Assembly: GCF_900103835.1 (NCBI RefSeq)
Contig: NZ_FNID01000006.1
Coordinates: forward strand, 29,587 to 93,586
DNA length: 64,000 nt
DNA from: Acetanaerobacterium elongatum
Lineage (GTDB): Bacteria; Bacillota; Clostridia; Oscillospirales; Ruminococcaceae
Direction of reading: 5' to 3'
Below, piece by piece: positions 8,511 to 17,623 of the stretch; position 1 is the stretch's first letter, and every line of letters begins with the position of its first letter. A program made the position numbers and the translations under genes. The notes under the pieces are model-generated. The model worked only from the letters and a program-made list of their open reading frames with translations. It searched no databases and had not been told where the DNA came from.

Positions 8511-9932
8511 TTAACCCTTGAATTGCAAAGCGTCGCCCTGTTGCGCCCTGGCTGCCAGCACACTTTCAACCGCAAGCGCCGCGAACAGAAGGTAGAAAAA
8601 TTTATCGTAAACAATGCCGTACCTGCCCGAGATAAACACATTAAAATAAAGCAGCCCCATCGTGATAAGCAGAGGCAGTGCGCGCCCTGGGCGGCGGGCA
8701 AAAAGCAGTACCAGCCGAGTAGCAACGGCACCCATCAATGCAAGCGAGAGGCCAAGTTTAATTATGCCGCCGCTTAAAAAGTCCGCCAGCACAAAATTGT
8801 GCGGGCTCATCCAGTACTTCGGCATATTCTTCAGGTCACTGTATTCCGCGGCAAGCTCTTTGCTTTGGGTTACATCATAAAAATAAACCTCATACCCGCT
8901 GCCGCGCCCGATGAGAATATCCATTAAGCCGTATGTCTTTGCCTCGTCGCAGGCGACGCGCCAGATCACCAGTCGCTTGCTGAACATGCCGCCGGTACCA
9001 ATGGATTCGATAACATTTTCTACGCTGTTTTCTTCGGGAATACTGTGGCCGTCGGCCAGTACCTGCTGATATTTTATATTGGAATACCACTCAAACCCCC
9101 GTTCGGCAGCAAACACCACACCGACGCAGAATACCGTGAGCAAGGCGCCGGTGGCCAGCCGCCTGAAGGCCGCCCGCTCGGTGGCGCTGTAGCGGGCAAC
9201 ATAAAAGGCTTTGTACAGCAGAACCGCCGCGATGGAGGGGATAAGCAAAATCATGGTGCGACGGGAACCGCTAATGGTGATGATGATGGAATGAAAGGTG
9301 AGGTTCAAAAATAACAGCGCCGTCTGGGTTCGGGGTTTAAAGCGGGCATTTAACACAAAGAACGAGCCGAGTATCAGGCTGACAAACAGGTTTTCGGCAT
9401 AGCGGTTGTAATCGGCTATCATTGAAAGACGGCGAATGAAGGCAAGCGGCATAAATTCAAAGATAAAGTAGTTGGAGAGCGAAAGCAGGCCCACCAACAC
9501 ACCCGAAAGCGCCAGTGTTTTATAGAGCTTATCCAACTTATTTTGTGTTCTAGCGTAGTAGAAGGTTGGGATGAAAAACAGCAGCATGGGGATGATGACC
9601 AGATACTTCGAAAGCGCAAAATCAGGAACGGGCGAATAAAGTACACCCACCGTATCGGCCAGTATATAAAGAAAAAGCAAAATAAACAGGGTTAGCACCC
9701 CGAGATACCTGCGACCTGCCGTAATATAGCCTTTAATACCGAGCTTTCGTTTTAGTAAAAGTTTAAGCCCCAGCGTAATAAAGGTAGCTACATATAACCC
9801 TTTGTACAGGCTGACCGGCAGAGGCATGGCGATTTCAAGCATCATCAGACACACACAGGACAGATATAATAATTCAAATGCAGGGGCAATCTGCGACCTG
9901 ATTCGTTTTGACGCAGCGGATAGTATTTTCAT
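8511..9932 (-). CDS. O-antigen polymerase/ligase-like membrane protein (Wzy type)
   Basis: About 473 residues from MKILSAASKRIRSQ, with roughly ten to twelve hydrophobic segments and one large periplasm-type extracytoplasmic loop (about residues 290-390), the layout of O-antigen ligase/polymerase proteins. The loop contains RLVIWRVACDEAKTYGLMD and GRGSGYEVYFYDV, followed by SPHNFVLADFLSGGIIKLGL. This matches the conserved pattern (R-W-, G-G-, H-N-) of the Wzy/WaaL family. The likely job is joining repeat units outside the membrane after flipping. A longer reading frame starts at 10034 but has no suitable ribosome binding site and enters a hairpin-rich spacer, so the shorter start is used. Confidence 0.82.
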   Translation of the reverse strand: MKILSAASKRIRSQIAPAFELLYLSCVCLMMLEIAMPLPVSLYKGLYVATFITLGLKLLLKRKLGIKGYITAGRRYLGVLTLFILLFLYILADTVGVLYSPVPDFALSKYLVIIPMLLFFIPTFYYARTQNKLDKLYKTLALSGVLVGLLSLSNYFIFEFMPLAFIRRLSMIADYNRYAENLFVSLILGSFFVLNARFKPRTQTALLFLNLTFHSIIITISGSRRTMILLIPSIAAVLLYKAFYVARYSATERAAFRRLATGALLTVFCVGVVFAAERGFEWYSNIKYQQVLADGHSIPEENSVENVIESIGTGGMFSKRLVIWRVACDEAKTYGLMDILIGRGSGYEVYFYDVTQSKELAAEYSDLKNMPKYWMSPHNFVLADFLSGGIIKLGLSLALMGAVATRLVLLFARRPGRALPLLITMGLLYFNVFISGRYGIVYDKFFYLLFAALAVESVLAARAQQGDALQFKG

Positions 9933-10055
9933 GCTATAATCATGCCTTTCCGGCGCTTGTGCCGGAAAGACACAAAACGCTATGAAAAATTGCGATGCGG
10001 CTTTGCCGCAGGAGAAGCCTCGCTGCGGCAGCAATTATTTTGTTATTTGAAAGAT
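9933..10055 (-). other. Hairpin-containing spacer inside the polysaccharide operon
   Basis: 123-bp gap, the longest within this otherwise packed operon. On the minus strand a GCGGCAAAGCCGC hairpin (around 9993-10005) is followed five bases later by a run of T, which would suit a weak intrinsic attenuator between flippase and polymerase genes. No ORF is visible. Confidence 0.4.
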
Positions 10056-11345
10056 TTATCTTTCAAACTTGCCTCGTAGTTTCGCTTTGGTTTGATGGTT
10101 TAAAAGCTGCCGGCAGTATAGATAGAAAACAATGTAGCAGGCTGCAATCAGCAGTGACAGAAGTGTTAGATATGACAATACGGTTAGCGGATAGATACTC
10201 TGAACCACAGCGGGGAGTACCGAGGCCGCAAGCAGTGAAAACTGCCATAGCATCGAGGCCCCCTGCCGCCCTGCAACAATGGCGCTTGAGGTAACAGGCG
10301 TAATGATAAAGCGCGCCAGAAACATGGGTGTAAGGGCTCTCACCATAGCGGCGGCGGGTACCCACTGTTTTCCCAGAAATACGCGGATCATCGGCTCGGC
10401 AAACAAGAATAGTACCGTAAAAACCGGCACGGCCAACAGCGTGAGCACCCGCGTTACCGAAGAGAAGGTTTTTGCCGACATGCGGTTTTCTGCAGCTTCA
10501 TCAGAGGATTTTTTTAGAAAAACATTGCCCACCGCCGCGGAGATTACCGTAAGCGGGGCGCTGAGCACCTGATTGATGATAGAATAATACCCGAGCTCTG
10601 CCGCCCTAAAAAAAGACGGCAGAAAGAAGGAGATAAGGTTATAGCTTAGGGTGGTTGCCATGGTTCCGGGCATGGTAAACCGTGCGAAATCCCTGTGCTC
10701 CTTTGCCACCACGAGAATACGTTTTTTATCGGGCCGTGGAATATGGGGGATAATTTTAGAAGCCAGTATAATGTCCCCCACAAAATAAGCCAAAAGCTGC
10801 CCGAGCAGCAGCCCGTAAACCCCGAAGCCCAGCAGTGCCAGGGATATCTGAACGGCGGCAGAAACCAGTGCCCTGACTATATTGGCATTGGTAATCACGC
10901 GGTAGCGGTTTAAACGAAGGTTATAGAAATCGAGTGTGGAGAAAAGGCCGGTAATAAACACCGAAAACGGCACGAGATATACCCAGCCTGCCCCCTGCCC
11001 TTTATTCAGCCACGGCAGAAGATATACAGCCACAGGTGCCGCTGCCAGCAAAACTACCGTAAGCAGGCCGGAAAGAGCCATACACAGCCAGAATACACTT
11101 GGAGCGTCATCCTCTTTGGCAACCACAATAGCCATATCGTACTTCAGGGTGGTGATTACCCCAAGGATATTTACGGTAGACTGAAAAAGAGTATAGGTAG
11201 CAAACTGATTGGGGCTATAGAGGCGGCCTAAAGCGGGCGAGGCCAGGAAAGGGATAGCCTGTGACAGTACCGACCCGCTCATGAGTATCAATACGCTAGT
11301 GAAAAAGGGGTTGTGCGCTATTCGGTTTCTTAGGTCGGCAAACAT
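10056..11345 (-). CDS. Polysaccharide flippase (Wzx-type, MATE/MOP superfamily)
   Basis: 429-residue polytopic membrane protein with about twelve hydrophobic helices. The N-terminal motif, LRNRIAHNPFFTSVLILMSGSVLSQAI in the first helix and then PALGRLYSPNQFATYTLF, is typical of oligosaccharide flippases of the MOP superfamily. It would move the undecaprenyl-linked repeat unit across the membrane to the polymerase encoded next. It sits between the dehydratase (18-bp gap) and the polymerase. The residue preceding the stop falls in a basic tail (KTKAKLRGKFER), which predicts a cytoplasmic C-terminus. Confidence 0.87.
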   Translation of the reverse strand: MFADLRNRIAHNPFFTSVLILMSGSVLSQAIPFLASPALGRLYSPNQFATYTLFQSTVNILGVITTLKYDMAIVVAKEDDAPSVFWLCMALSGLLTVVLLAAAPVAVYLLPWLNKGQGAGWVYLVPFSVFITGLFSTLDFYNLRLNRYRVITNANIVRALVSAAVQISLALLGFGVYGLLLGQLLAYFVGDIILASKIIPHIPRPDKKRILVVAKEHRDFARFTMPGTMATTLSYNLISFFLPSFFRAAELGYYSIINQVLSAPLTVISAAVGNVFLKKSSDEAAENRMSAKTFSSVTRVLTLLAVPVFTVLFLFAEPMIRVFLGKQWVPAAAMVRALTPMFLARFIITPVTSSAIVAGRQGASMLWQFSLLAASVLPAVVQSIYPLTVLSYLTLLSLLIAACYIVFYLYCRQLLNHQTKAKLRGKFER

Positions 11346-11363
11346 GCGCTCACCCCATTTATT

Positions 11364-13208
11364 TTATTGGTGGTTAAAGGTTGGCACCAGACGTTTCATG
11401 TGTTCAAAAAGCTCTTTCTGACGGTAGGTACTGCAGCACCTCTCAAGCTGCTTTACCTCATCGGCAAAGGTGTGAAAGTCAAACTCCACGGGTTTGAGTA
11501 CATAAATTTTATTATTATCCGTTTTTGAAACGTCTTCCTCGGCAAGCCGGATTTCCTCAAACAGCTTTTCTCCCGGTCTTAGCCCGCAAAACTCGATTTT
11601 AATGTCAGTGTTGGGCTTTAAGCCATAAAGCATAATCAAATCGCAGGCAAGGTCGTAGATACGCACCGGCTCACCCATATCCAGCACAAAGATCTCCCCG
11701 CCCTTGGCAAGGCTTCCTGCTTCCAGCACCAGCTGCACCGCTTCGGGGATGGTCATAAAATATCGGCGCATCTCGGGGTGGGTAACGGTTACCGGCCCCC
11801 CGCTTTCAATCTGTTTAACAAAGAACGGCACCACACTTCCGCTGCTGCCCAGTACATTGCCAAACCGCACCGCCGCAAAAACGGTATTGCTTACGGCATT
11901 GAGCATCTGAATAGCCTGTTCAGCGATGCGCTTGGAGGCGCCCATTACATTTCCGGGGTTTACGGCCTTATCGGTGGAGATAAGGATAAACCGCTCGCAG
12001 TTGAAGCGCGAGGCCGTTTGGGCCACATTCAGTGTACCGAACACGTTGTTCTTTACCGCCTCTACGGGGTTTAGTTCCATCATCGGCACATGCTTATGCG
12101 CCGCGGCGTGAAAAACCACCTCAACCTTAAATTCGCGAAACAGCTCATTGAGCCGTACCTTATCGCGCACCGAGCCGATGCGCAGCTCAAACCGGCTTTC
12201 GGAAAAGCTTGCGCCCAGTTCGTTACCGATATCAAACAACCCGTTTTCGTCAAAATCAAAAACAATCAGCTTTTTTGCGCCGTAGGTAAGCGCCTGACGG
12301 CAGATCTCTGAGCCGATAGACCCCGCTCCGCCTGTAACCAGCACCGTCTTGCCCTCGATAAACCGTCTTACCGCATTCATATTCAGGTGCACACGGTCTC
12401 GCCGCAGAAGGTCGTCCAGCTTGATGTCACTGATGCTTGCCTTCTCGGGGCTGTCGTCAATATTTTCAATGGTGCCAAAACGCGAAACCTCTACCCTTTG
12501 CTGGCGGCATACGGTAACAATGCGCTTTACCAGTTCGGCATCGGCGCCGGGCAGAGCGATAATCACCTCATCCACCGAGTGGCTGCGCAGGGTAAGCCCA
12601 AGGCTTTTAAACCCGCCAACCACCTTTACTCCGTTAAACCGCTTGCCGTGCAGCGCCTTATTGTCATCGATAAATGCCACCGGAACACGCGGCTCGGCTG
12701 GGTTTGAAAGCAGCTTGTCGCAGAGGTAGCGGCCCATCTCACCCGCAGGGTAGATGAGCACGCGGCGAAGCTCTTTGGCGTGCAGGCTCTCGTACCGCAC
12801 CAGTATAAACCGCAGTCCCTTGATGCCGATTCGGCAGAGCAGCATAAAAAACAGCAGCAGCGCGCAGATAATAATCATCATCTCGATTGGCATTCCCAGC
12901 CGCAGCGCACGGTCAAATACCAAAAGGGATACCAGCACCAGCGCTACAGAAGGCACCAGCGATGTGATATGCGCAAAGTCGATACTCTGCCGCTGGGTGG
13001 AATACACCTTAAAAGCAATGTTATAGAGCAGGACAAAGATATAGACCGCAAGAATATAGAAGTTGGTATTTTCAATATAGTGCGTGGGTACTGTGCCAAG
13101 AAACCCGAACTTCAGCTTGAAGCCGGTAACAACGCTAACATAGGCGCATAAAAGATCTAAAAACGCCAGGACAAGCTTCAGCCTTAGGGTTTTAGCCCTT
13201 GTACTCAC
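11364..13208 (-). CDS. Membrane-bound UDP-sugar 4,6-dehydratase (CapD/PglF family)
   Basis: 614 residues. The first 130 form four transmembrane helices, followed by a CoA-binding-like Rossmann domain (about 140-270) and a catalytic SDR domain from about 280. The catalytic domain begins with the NAD-binding loop TGGAGSIGSEICRQ. STDKAVNPGNVMGASKR carries the TDK pair and a Met-X3-Lys in place of the usual Tyr-X3-Lys, as in long membrane-anchored UDP-GlcNAc 4,6-dehydratases such as PglF. It makes a 4-keto-6-deoxy sugar nucleotide, the entry point to bacillosamine- or FucNAc-type residues. It is the first gene of the operon and starts with GTG, 11 bases after AAGGAC. No aminotransferase or acetyltransferase gene follows, so later steps must be encoded elsewhere. 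Confidence 0.9.
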   Translation of the reverse strand: MSTRAKTLRLKLVLAFLDLLCAYVSVVTGFKLKFGFLGTVPTHYIENTNFYILAVYIFVLLYNIAFKVYSTQRQSIDFAHITSLVPSVALVLVSLLVFDRALRLGMPIEMMIIICALLLFFMLLCRIGIKGLRFILVRYESLHAKELRRVLIYPAGEMGRYLCDKLLSNPAEPRVPVAFIDDNKALHGKRFNGVKVVGGFKSLGLTLRSHSVDEVIIALPGADAELVKRIVTVCRQQRVEVSRFGTIENIDDSPEKASISDIKLDDLLRRDRVHLNMNAVRRFIEGKTVLVTGGAGSIGSEICRQALTYGAKKLIVFDFDENGLFDIGNELGASFSESRFELRIGSVRDKVRLNELFREFKVEVVFHAAAHKHVPMMELNPVEAVKNNVFGTLNVAQTASRFNCERFILISTDKAVNPGNVMGASKRIAEQAIQMLNAVSNTVFAAVRFGNVLGSSGSVVPFFVKQIESGGPVTVTHPEMRRYFMTIPEAVQLVLEAGSLAKGGEIFVLDMGEPVRIYDLACDLIMLYGLKPNTDIKIEFCGLRPGEKLFEEIRLAEEDVSKTDNNKIYVLKPVEFDFHTFADEVKQLERCCSTYRQKELFEHMKRLVPTFNHQ

Positions 13209-13624
13209 TGCCCAGCACCGTCCTTCTGCTCTTCATTCGGTATTCACCGATAGTATTTGCTTTTTTGCAGAAAGTAATGCAACTTTTCTTCCAAGTTATA
13301 AGCGTCGTTATTAAATTGCGCTTCAGAGCGTCGAAAAAACCGTCTTAAGCCACACCGCTTCCGGCTTCAAATAGCGTGCGTGGCTTGTTTTTCATAATAT
13401 CCGGCAGAATACCTGCAGTGTATTTTACCTGCCGCCATTTGGTGCTTATTCAGGGATGATGTCTGCTAAAATTACCATTAACGCATATACTATTTAATAT
13501 TGAAATAATGCTTTAAAATCAGCCGCAGAAATACCCATAAAAATACAGATTTATTAACAATTTATAAGCAAACCAAAACAAATTGTGCATGTTGCACTAT
13601 GTTTTCAACATGTCAAAATATATC
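13209..13624. other. Divergent intergenic region between polysaccharide operon and hppA
   Basis: About 500 bp without a credible ORF. An imperfect hairpin with AAGCCAC/GTGGCTT arms followed by GTTTTT lies near 13352-13397 and could end a rightward leader. From 13480 the sequence becomes AT-rich, as expected for the hppA promoter region. The promoter of the leftward operon must lie near 13230-13320, but I see no convincing -35/-10 pair. Confidence 0.5.
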
Positions 13625-13653
13625 TTGCGCAAACAATACTATGGTGCTAGAAT
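13625..13653 (+). promoter_or_regulatory. Candidate promoter of hppA
   Basis: TTGCGC (13625-13630), a 17-bp spacer and TAGAAT (13648-13653), about 58 bp before the start codon. The -10 matches consensus at five of six positions and the spacing is ideal. Confidence 0.5.
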
Positions 13654-13710
13654 AATCGCAAAAGCGCATTTTTAAGATGCGGTAAAATACTATGAAAAGG
13701 ATGATTGTCA

Positions 13711-15801
13711 ATGATTGCTGATGTATTGTTCTTTCAAGTTGCATCAATTATTGTTTCGGTTCTGGCATTTGGTGCGGCGCTGTGGCTGTATTACTGGGTA
13801 AAATCGCAGCCCTCTTCCAACGCACGCATTAAAGAGGTTGGTGATCTGATTAAAAAGGGCGCTAACACCTTTTTAGCGAAGGAGTATAAAACCCTTCTGA
13901 GCTTCTGCGGCGTTGCTGCATTACTTATTCTCATCTTCCTTCCCAAGTTCATCTGGCAGGGTGATGTACTTGAAAACGTAACGATGGCTATTGCTTATCT
14001 TGCAGGCTCCGCCTTCTCGGCTGTTGCAGGCAAGGTAGGTATCAGCATTGCAACCATTGCCAACATTAAAACCGCTGAGGCTGCAACCAAGGGTATTAAG
14101 AAATCGTTCATGGCTGGCTTCCGCGGCGGCGCCGTAATGGGCATGGCCGTTGTTGGCAGCAGCCTGCTGGGTGTTTCGCTGGTTCTTTTAATTACCGGCA
14201 ACACAACAGCGCTCTTAGGCTTCAGCTTCGGCGCAAGCTCACTTGCATTGTTTGCGAAAGCGGGCGGCGGTATCTTTACCAAAACCGCAGATATCAGTGC
14301 TGACCTGGTTGGCAAGGTGGAGCTCGGCATCCCCGAGGATGACCCCCGCAACCCCGCTGTTATTGCCGATAATGTTGGCGATAACGTAGGCGACGTAGCC
14401 GGTATGGGTGCCGACCTTTTTGATTCTAACGTGGCTTCGATGGCCGCCGCACTGGTTATGGCAGTTTCTTTGGATAAACTCGGTGGCGGCTCTGTGAACG
14501 CAAGCATGGTGTTTTGCTATGCCGCTATCGGCCTGCTTGCCTCTATTATCGGTGTTGCTACCGCAAGAATGGGCAAAAAGGGCGGACCAACCCGTGCACT
14601 GAATATGAGTACTTATGTAACCACCGGCATCTATGCAGTACTTACCGCAGGCGCAACCTGGCTGTTCGGCTTTGAATGGCGCATATGGGCTGCCAGCGCT
14701 ATCGGCCTTGCGGTTGGCGTTATCATCGGTATTGCCAGTGACTATTTCACCGACGATACCAAAAAGCCTGTTCATATGGTTGCTGAGGCTGCCAAGAGCG
14801 GCCCTGCGTTCACCATTCTCTCCGGCATCTCTTACGGCCTTATCAGTGCCCTTCCCGCTATGATCGGTATTGCGGTTTCGGCACTTGTATCCTTTAAGCT
14901 CTGCGAACCGCTCGGCCCGGGCTACGCCATGTTCGGTATTGCGATGGCGGCGGTTGGCATGCTTTCTATTGTAGGCATGATTATCTCCAATGACGCATAC
15001 GGCCCGATTGTTGACAACGCGCGCGGCCTTGCTGAGATGGGTAACCTTGGCGACGAGGTGCTGGATATCACCGATCAGCTCGACAGTGCAGGCAACACCG
15101 TTAAGGCTGTTACCAAGGGCTTTGCTATCGGCGCTGCGGGTCTTACCGTTATCGCACTGCTCGGCGCATTCATCAGCGAGGTAAACGACGCTGCTGCCGA
15201 GCTTGGACAGTCTGGCATAACCGGCTTTGACATTATGAACCCCACCGTATTCTTCGGCCTGATGGTGGGCGCCGCTATCCCCGCAGTATTCTCCGCTATG
15301 CTGATGCTGGGTGTTGACCGCAATGCCCAGCGCATGGTTGCCGAGATTCACCGCCAGTTTAAAGAGATTATCGGCCTGAAGGAAGGCAAAGAGGGCGTTG
15401 TGCCAGAGTATGACAAGTGCATTGAGATTGCAACTGCCGGTGCCATTAAAGAGCTTGTTCCTGCCGGTTTGATGGCTATTATCGCTACTCTGCTTGTTGG
15501 CTTCATCGGCGGCGTTCAGGCAATCGGCGGCTTCTTAACCGGTAATATCGTAAGCGGCCTGTTGTTTGCGCTGTTTATGTCCAATGCGGGCGGCCTGTGG
15601 GATAACACCAAGAAGTACATCGAATCCGGCCATAACGGCGGCAAGGGCTCCGAGGCCCACAAATCCGCGGTTGTTGGTGATACCGTAGGCGATCCGTTTA
15701 AGGATACCGCCGGTCCGTCCATTAACACACAGATTACCGTTGTATCGCTGGTTTCATCCCTGATGTCTACCCTGTTCCTTGCTTTCTCGCTCTTTAAATA
15801 A
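13711..15801 (+). CDS. hppA: Membrane-bound ion-translocating pyrophosphatase
   Basis: 696-residue integral membrane pump that couples pyrophosphate hydrolysis to H+ (or Na+) export. The catalytic segment includes GKVELGIPEDDPRN and DNVGDNVGDVAGMGADLFDS, with the Asp-rich pyrophosphate/Mg site; a second acidic set occurs near the C-terminus (VVGDTVGDPFKDTAGPS). The segment GNTVKAVTKGFAIG has Lys where potassium-dependent enzymes have Ala, the mark of the potassium-independent class. The ATG at 13711 is preferred over an in-frame TTG at 13705 because AAAAGG lies ten bases before it. It stands alone, with its own promoter and a downstream hairpin. Confidence 0.96.
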   Translation: MIADVLFFQVASIIVSVLAFGAALWLYYWVKSQPSSNARIKEVGDLIKKGANTFLAKEYKTLLSFCGVAALLILIFLPKFIWQGDVLENVTMAIAYLAGSAFSAVAGKVGISIATIANIKTAEAATKGIKKSFMAGFRGGAVMGMAVVGSSLLGVSLVLLITGNTTALLGFSFGASSLALFAKAGGGIFTKTADISADLVGKVELGIPEDDPRNPAVIADNVGDNVGDVAGMGADLFDSNVASMAAALVMAVSLDKLGGGSVNASMVFCYAAIGLLASIIGVATARMGKKGGPTRALNMSTYVTTGIYAVLTAGATWLFGFEWRIWAASAIGLAVGVIIGIASDYFTDDTKKPVHMVAEAAKSGPAFTILSGISYGLISALPAMIGIAVSALVSFKLCEPLGPGYAMFGIAMAAVGMLSIVGMIISNDAYGPIVDNARGLAEMGNLGDEVLDITDQLDSAGNTVKAVTKGFAIGAAGLTVIALLGAFISEVNDAAAELGQSGITGFDIMNPTVFFGLMVGAAIPAVFSAMLMLGVDRNAQRMVAEIHRQFKEIIGLKEGKEGVVPEYDKCIEIATAGAIKELVPAGLMAIIATLLVGFIGGVQAIGGFLTGNIVSGLLFALFMSNAGGLWDNTKKYIESGHNGGKGSEAHKSAVVGDTVGDPFKDTAGPSINTQITVVSLVSSLMSTLFLAFSLFK

Positions 15802-15813
15802 CTAATCGTTTCA

Positions 15814-15841
15814 AGCGCCGGCAGAAACATCTGTCGGCGCT
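15814..15841 (+). terminator. Hairpin after hppA
   Basis: AGCGCCGGCAGA (15814-15825), loop AACA, then TCTGTCGGCGCT (15830-15841), a 12-bp stem with one G-T pair 12 bp after the hppA stop. The following sequence is not T-rich, so termination efficiency is uncertain. Confidence 0.55.
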
Positions 15842-16115
15842 GTGTAATATCAATTTCAGTTTTTCGTTTGGTATATTAAAAAATCTTCGCACAGTATGCC
15901 GAAAAGGATTGCGAAACATCCTTTTAAGCAGTATAATTTTGTACGGCACTTATGCCAATTTCGATAAGGAATATAACGACTGATTCTTCAGAAAATGCAT
16001 AAATCCAATTTTTTCTTGAATTCATTCTATATTTCTAATCTCAACAGACATAAGGCGTTTCATAGTCTTATCGGATTTTGAATCGCCTTGAATATAAAAC
16101 AGGAGGGAAAAATCC
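15842..16115. other. Leader region of the NCS2 permease gene
   Basis: 274 bp with no ORF. It holds a perfect 8-bp inverted repeat AAAAGGAT/ATCCTTTT (15902-15909 and 15918-15925) and, closer to the gene, possible pairings of ATAAG with CTTAT around 16050-16075. I do not recognise a known purine or pyrimidine riboswitch here. Confidence 0.4.
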
Positions 16116-17510
16116 TTGACAGCTCAAAAATTACCGGCAGGCTATCTGCCGGACGAACGGCCACCGGTCGGCAAACTCATCCTCTTTGCACTGCAGCAGA
16201 TTATCGTTATGTTCCCCGCAACAGTTCTGGTGGCACTGCTCACAGGTTTCCATGTATCCACCACCATCTTCGCCAGCGGCCTTGCAACTTTGGGCTTTAT
16301 TCTGGTTACAGGCAGAAAGATTCCCCTCTTTTACGGCTCCAGCTTCTCCTACATTGCCGCCATCTGCTCCATCACCGGCGCGCAGGCCTTTGCCGGCCCC
16401 GTTGCGGATGATAAGATTGCGGCGGCACAGTTTGGCATTGTGCTTTCCGGCCTTGTTTCAATCGCAGCCGGTCTCATCATCAAGCAGTTCGGGCAGGAAG
16501 CCATCGAAAAGGTTCTTCCCCCGACTGTAACGGGTAGTATCGCGATTGTAATTGGCCTTTCACTTGCGGGAAGTGCCATATCCAACCCCGTTAGCCTTCC
16601 TAGCAACGTAACCGAGGCAAACCAGCCGCTTGCGCTGAACCTTGCATGGGTAATCTGCCTTGTTACACTGCTTTCCACCATCCTATTCTCGGTATACCTC
16701 AAGGGCACCTGGTCGCAGATTCCGATTCTGCTCGGCCTGCTCACCGGCTATGTGGTAGCACTGGTTTTAGGGCTGCTCAACGACATTAACTTTGTTGACT
16801 TTAACAAGATTACCGATTCCGGTTCGCTGTTTGCCATTCCCGCCATCGGGTTTGCGCTGCCGCACTTTACGCTGCCCCTGCCAAACCTTGCGGCGGTAGC
16901 GGCTATCATGCCCATTGCCATAGCAACCATTCCGGAATCCACCGCGCATCTTTATCAGCTTGACATCTATGTTAACGACCTTGCCAAGAAGAAAAATTCC
17001 GATAAGAAATACCCTATCGCGGACAAGCTTGGGCTTAACCTGATCGGCGACGGCCTGGGCGATATGATCTCTGCCATGATTGGCGGCCCCGCGGGAACCA
17101 ACTACGGTGAAAACCTCAGCACTATGGCAATTACCCGCAACTTCTCCACCCCGGTGCTTATTGTAGCCGCTGGTATTACCATGCTAATCTCCTGCTTTAC
17201 TCCGCTTACCGCTGCGGTTTACTCTATCCCCAGCGCTGTAATCGGCGGTATCTCTATCTACCTGTTCGGTGTTATCGCCTCTCAGGGTATTACGATTATG
17301 CATACCAGAAACGTGGATCTGTTCGATTCCCGCAACCTTGCTGTTATCTCTACCATTCTTATCATTGGCATTGGCGGCAGCTTCGCGTTTGAAGGCGGCA
17401 TGATTCCGATGTTCGGTGTAAAGCTTCCCGCTATCGCCACTGCAGCGGTATTCGGTATTTTGCTGAACCTACTTGTAAACATCGGGAAGAATAAGAGCGA
17501 GAACGCGTAA
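16116..17510 (+). CDS. NCS2 family uracil/xanthine permease
   Basis: 464-residue membrane transporter of the nucleobase-cation symporter-2 family, with about fourteen hydrophobic segments. Family signatures are PIAIATIPESTAHL (the Glu of the nucleobase site in helix 8) and GGPAGTNYGENLSTMAITR in the helix 10 region. It imports uracil or a related base with protons, closest in pattern to UraA/PyrP. The start is a TTG, supported by AGGAGGG at 16101-16107 with an eight-base spacer; no ATG is as well placed. A strong terminator follows 28 bp after the stop. Confidence 0.9.
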   Translation: MTAQKLPAGYLPDERPPVGKLILFALQQIIVMFPATVLVALLTGFHVSTTIFASGLATLGFILVTGRKIPLFYGSSFSYIAAICSITGAQAFAGPVADDKIAAAQFGIVLSGLVSIAAGLIIKQFGQEAIEKVLPPTVTGSIAIVIGLSLAGSAISNPVSLPSNVTEANQPLALNLAWVICLVTLLSTILFSVYLKGTWSQIPILLGLLTGYVVALVLGLLNDINFVDFNKITDSGSLFAIPAIGFALPHFTLPLPNLAAVAAIMPIAIATIPESTAHLYQLDIYVNDLAKKKNSDKKYPIADKLGLNLIGDGLGDMISAMIGGPAGTNYGENLSTMAITRNFSTPVLIVAAGITMLISCFTPLTAAVYSIPSAVIGGISIYLFGVIASQGITIMHTRNVDLFDSRNLAVISTILIIGIGGSFAFEGGMIPMFGVKLPAIATAAVFGILLNLLVNIGKNKSENA

Positions 17511-17538
17511 TTTACCCTAATAACCATCTAAACGAATA

Positions 17539-17569
17539 CGCCGCCGGAAGATTTCTCCGGCGGCGTTTT
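17539..17569 (+). terminator. Intrinsic terminator
   Basis: CGCCGCCGGA (17539-17548) and TCCGGCGGCG (17556-17565) form a 10-bp GC-rich stem followed by TTTT. It ends the permease transcript and may also serve the convergent reductase gene. Confidence 0.88.
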
Positions 17570-17623
17570 GTTATTAAAGCTAAATAAGTGCAGCTTCTGT
17601 GCATTATCTGCACTGGCTGTAAA

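Noticed and set aside
14239..15351. 370-residue open frame on the minus strand inside hppA
   Set aside because: Shadow of the highly biased pyrophosphatase codons; low-complexity His/Asn/Gly composition and no ribosome binding site.
15842..16115. Purine, PRPP or other nucleobase riboswitch before the permease
   Set aside because: No conserved core of a known class was recognised; only simple inverted repeats are present.
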